DNA of 64,000 bases from positions 3,405,786 through 3,469,785 of the forward strand of contig QCXZ01000041.1 of NCBI GenBank assembly GCA_025024175.1, in the 5' to 3' direction. Of the stretch, positions 63,301-64,000 are shown in pieces (the stretch's first letter is position 1; each line of letters begins with the position of its first letter). Source of the stretch: Rhyzopertha dominica (Eukaryota; Arthropoda; Insecta; Coleoptera; Bostrichidae). Below the pieces are notes generated by a model. It had not been told where the DNA came from and did not search any database. It was given only the letters and a program-made list of their open reading frames with translations. A program made the position numbers and the translations under genes.

Positions 63301-64000
63301 TCACGCGTGGCCTTCCACAAAACTTTGTACTGTAGCTCCTTAAAAGCATCGAACAAGCCTTGGAGCTTATCTTCATCAATCGTCTCGGTTAGCAGCATGG
63401 ATCCCATGCTCAAGTAAATTATACCTTTAGAATCTTTTTCGACAATCTTCCCAATCCTCTACAACACCAACAAGTGAATACATATATTCTTATTTCGAAA
63501 CAATGTTCTTTTACTTCTGGCAAAGGTTTTGGGTCCCTTATATGCAAACCTGCCACTTCCACGAAATTAGGCACCGTAGGCCTCGCTTGATGCAAGCTAA
63601 AATGACTATTAACCAACAATAGACTCATATTATACGCAAGATCATTCAAATGAGGAAGGTCGGGCCCAAAGAACTTCCTCGCCAATTCGTTACATCCCCA
63701 ATTTGAAACAATTTCGTAACTGCAAAAAGAGATGCATCAGTCGCGTATAAGGATTTTCGTAATGACTTACGTCAGTTTAGTCCCGATGAGAGCGAGAGTG
63801 TTGATGATTCTTTCATACAACGTCATTTTGCCATTGTATGGAACAAAATAGTTCGGTATATACGAGGGGTTGTCTGGATTTCCAAATCTATCTCCACCCC
63901 AAGGTAGATTGACGCTGGTCGTCATTGCGATGCTGGGGATGCCAAAATGGTGGGCGAAACCCAACATGCAATCAGTAGAAAAGATTTCTGTTATCAGTAC
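60330..64000 (-). CDS. UDP-glycosyltransferase 2 (5' end outside window)
   Basis: Tandem paralog of UGT 1 with the same exon layout: 63771-64000 (continues to the right), 63515-63719, 63227-63458, 62950-63169 and 60330-60615. The 205, 232 and 220 nt exons are identical in length to those of UGT 1. Seen: CMLGFAHHFGIPSIAM, NFVEVAGLHIRDPKPLPE, IYLSMGSMLLTE, WLPQLDILC, signature FVTHGGLMGTQEAVY, and the C-terminal block RDRPQTPLETAVYWVEYV followed by a membrane helix and a basic tail. Signal peptide and catalytic His exons are missing to the right. Three introns are 51-57 bp, but the last one (60616-62949) is 2.3 kb because a retroelement fills it. Confidence 0.93.
60622..62945 (-). mobile_element. 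Non-LTR retrotransposon, 5' truncated, inside UGT 2 intron
   Basis: A 548-codon open frame (61108-62754) encodes a CR1/Jockey-like reverse transcriptase: linker FDKHAPVKTAYISKPYAPWL, then LRPISILPVLSKVCEK, SLVSLDFPKAFDILDH-type palm block, SGVPQGSILGPILFLIY and VAYADDTYLLH. Upstream coding continues in another frame to ~62940 and downstream coding continues in a shifted frame (60789-61187). A polyadenylation AATAAA (element strand) near 60650 and an (ATT)n tail at 60622-60640 mark the 3' end. Two frameshifts make it inactive, but it is young compared with the other RT fragments. Confidence 0.88.

Noticed and set aside
1..64000. CRISPR arrays, operons, riboswitches, bacterial origins
   Set aside because: The DNA is intron-rich eukaryotic sequence; no regularly spaced repeats or polycistronic organisation was seen.

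Overview
The window looks like AT-rich nuclear DNA of a holometabolous insect, most likely a beetle. The evidence is genes split by many 48-61 bp GT-AG introns, insect-type families (ZAD zinc-finger protein, cuticle chitin deacetylase with a CBM14 domain, insect UGTs, a luciferase/4CL-like acyl-CoA synthetase array) and a mixed load of mariner, Tc1-like, non-LTR and Penelope remnants. All gene models were spliced by eye from reading frame, family alignment and GT/AG sites. Exon phases were checked for every complete model; individual boundaries may be off by a base or two.

Layout. 1-8.3 kb, 15.8-22.1 kb and 25.3-31.8 kb hold three same-strand (-) tandem paralogs of the 4-coumarate-CoA ligase/firefly-luciferase-like adenylating superfamily; the first lacks its last exon because it runs off the left edge. 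Each begins with a basic, acid-free leader that looks mitochondrial, and the two visible C-termini lack the peroxisomal SKL signal. Between copies 1 and 2 lies a complete (+) ABCB10-type mitochondrial ABC transporter (11.3-14.5 kb). To the right come a small (+) IFT43-like gene (32.4-33.6 kb), a (-) ZAD plus 12-finger C2H2 transcription factor (34.3-37.4 kb), a divergent (+) complex I subunit NDUFC2 gene with a GC-AG intron (37.7-38.2 kb), a (-) seven-exon chitin deacetylase-like gene (39.5-49.7 kb), and two (-) tandem UDP-glycosyltransferases (50.6-55.6 kb complete; 60.3 kb to the right edge partial).

Mobile DNA. Introns and spacers carry a 1.38 kb mariner-like element with about 65 bp TIRs, a decayed relative of it, a 2.19 kb Tc1/IS630-like element whose TIR adjoins a tRNA-like box B, a 1.33 kb DD34D mariner about 240 bp upstream of the first UGT, a near-perfect palindrome of about 970 bp, several non-LTR reverse transcriptase pieces (one nearly fills an intron of the second UGT) and a Penelope fragment.

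How the genes relate. There are no operons. The two clusters (three acyl-CoA synthetases, two UGTs) are local tandem duplications. Five of the proteins (three synthetases, ABCB10, NDUFC2) are probably mitochondrial; the UGTs should act in the ER and the chitin deacetylase-like protein in the extracellular matrix. I found no clear new multi-gene system. The most interesting points are the mitochondrial-leader luciferase-like array, the chitin deacetylase that has lost its metal ligands, and the retroelement-filled UGT intron.
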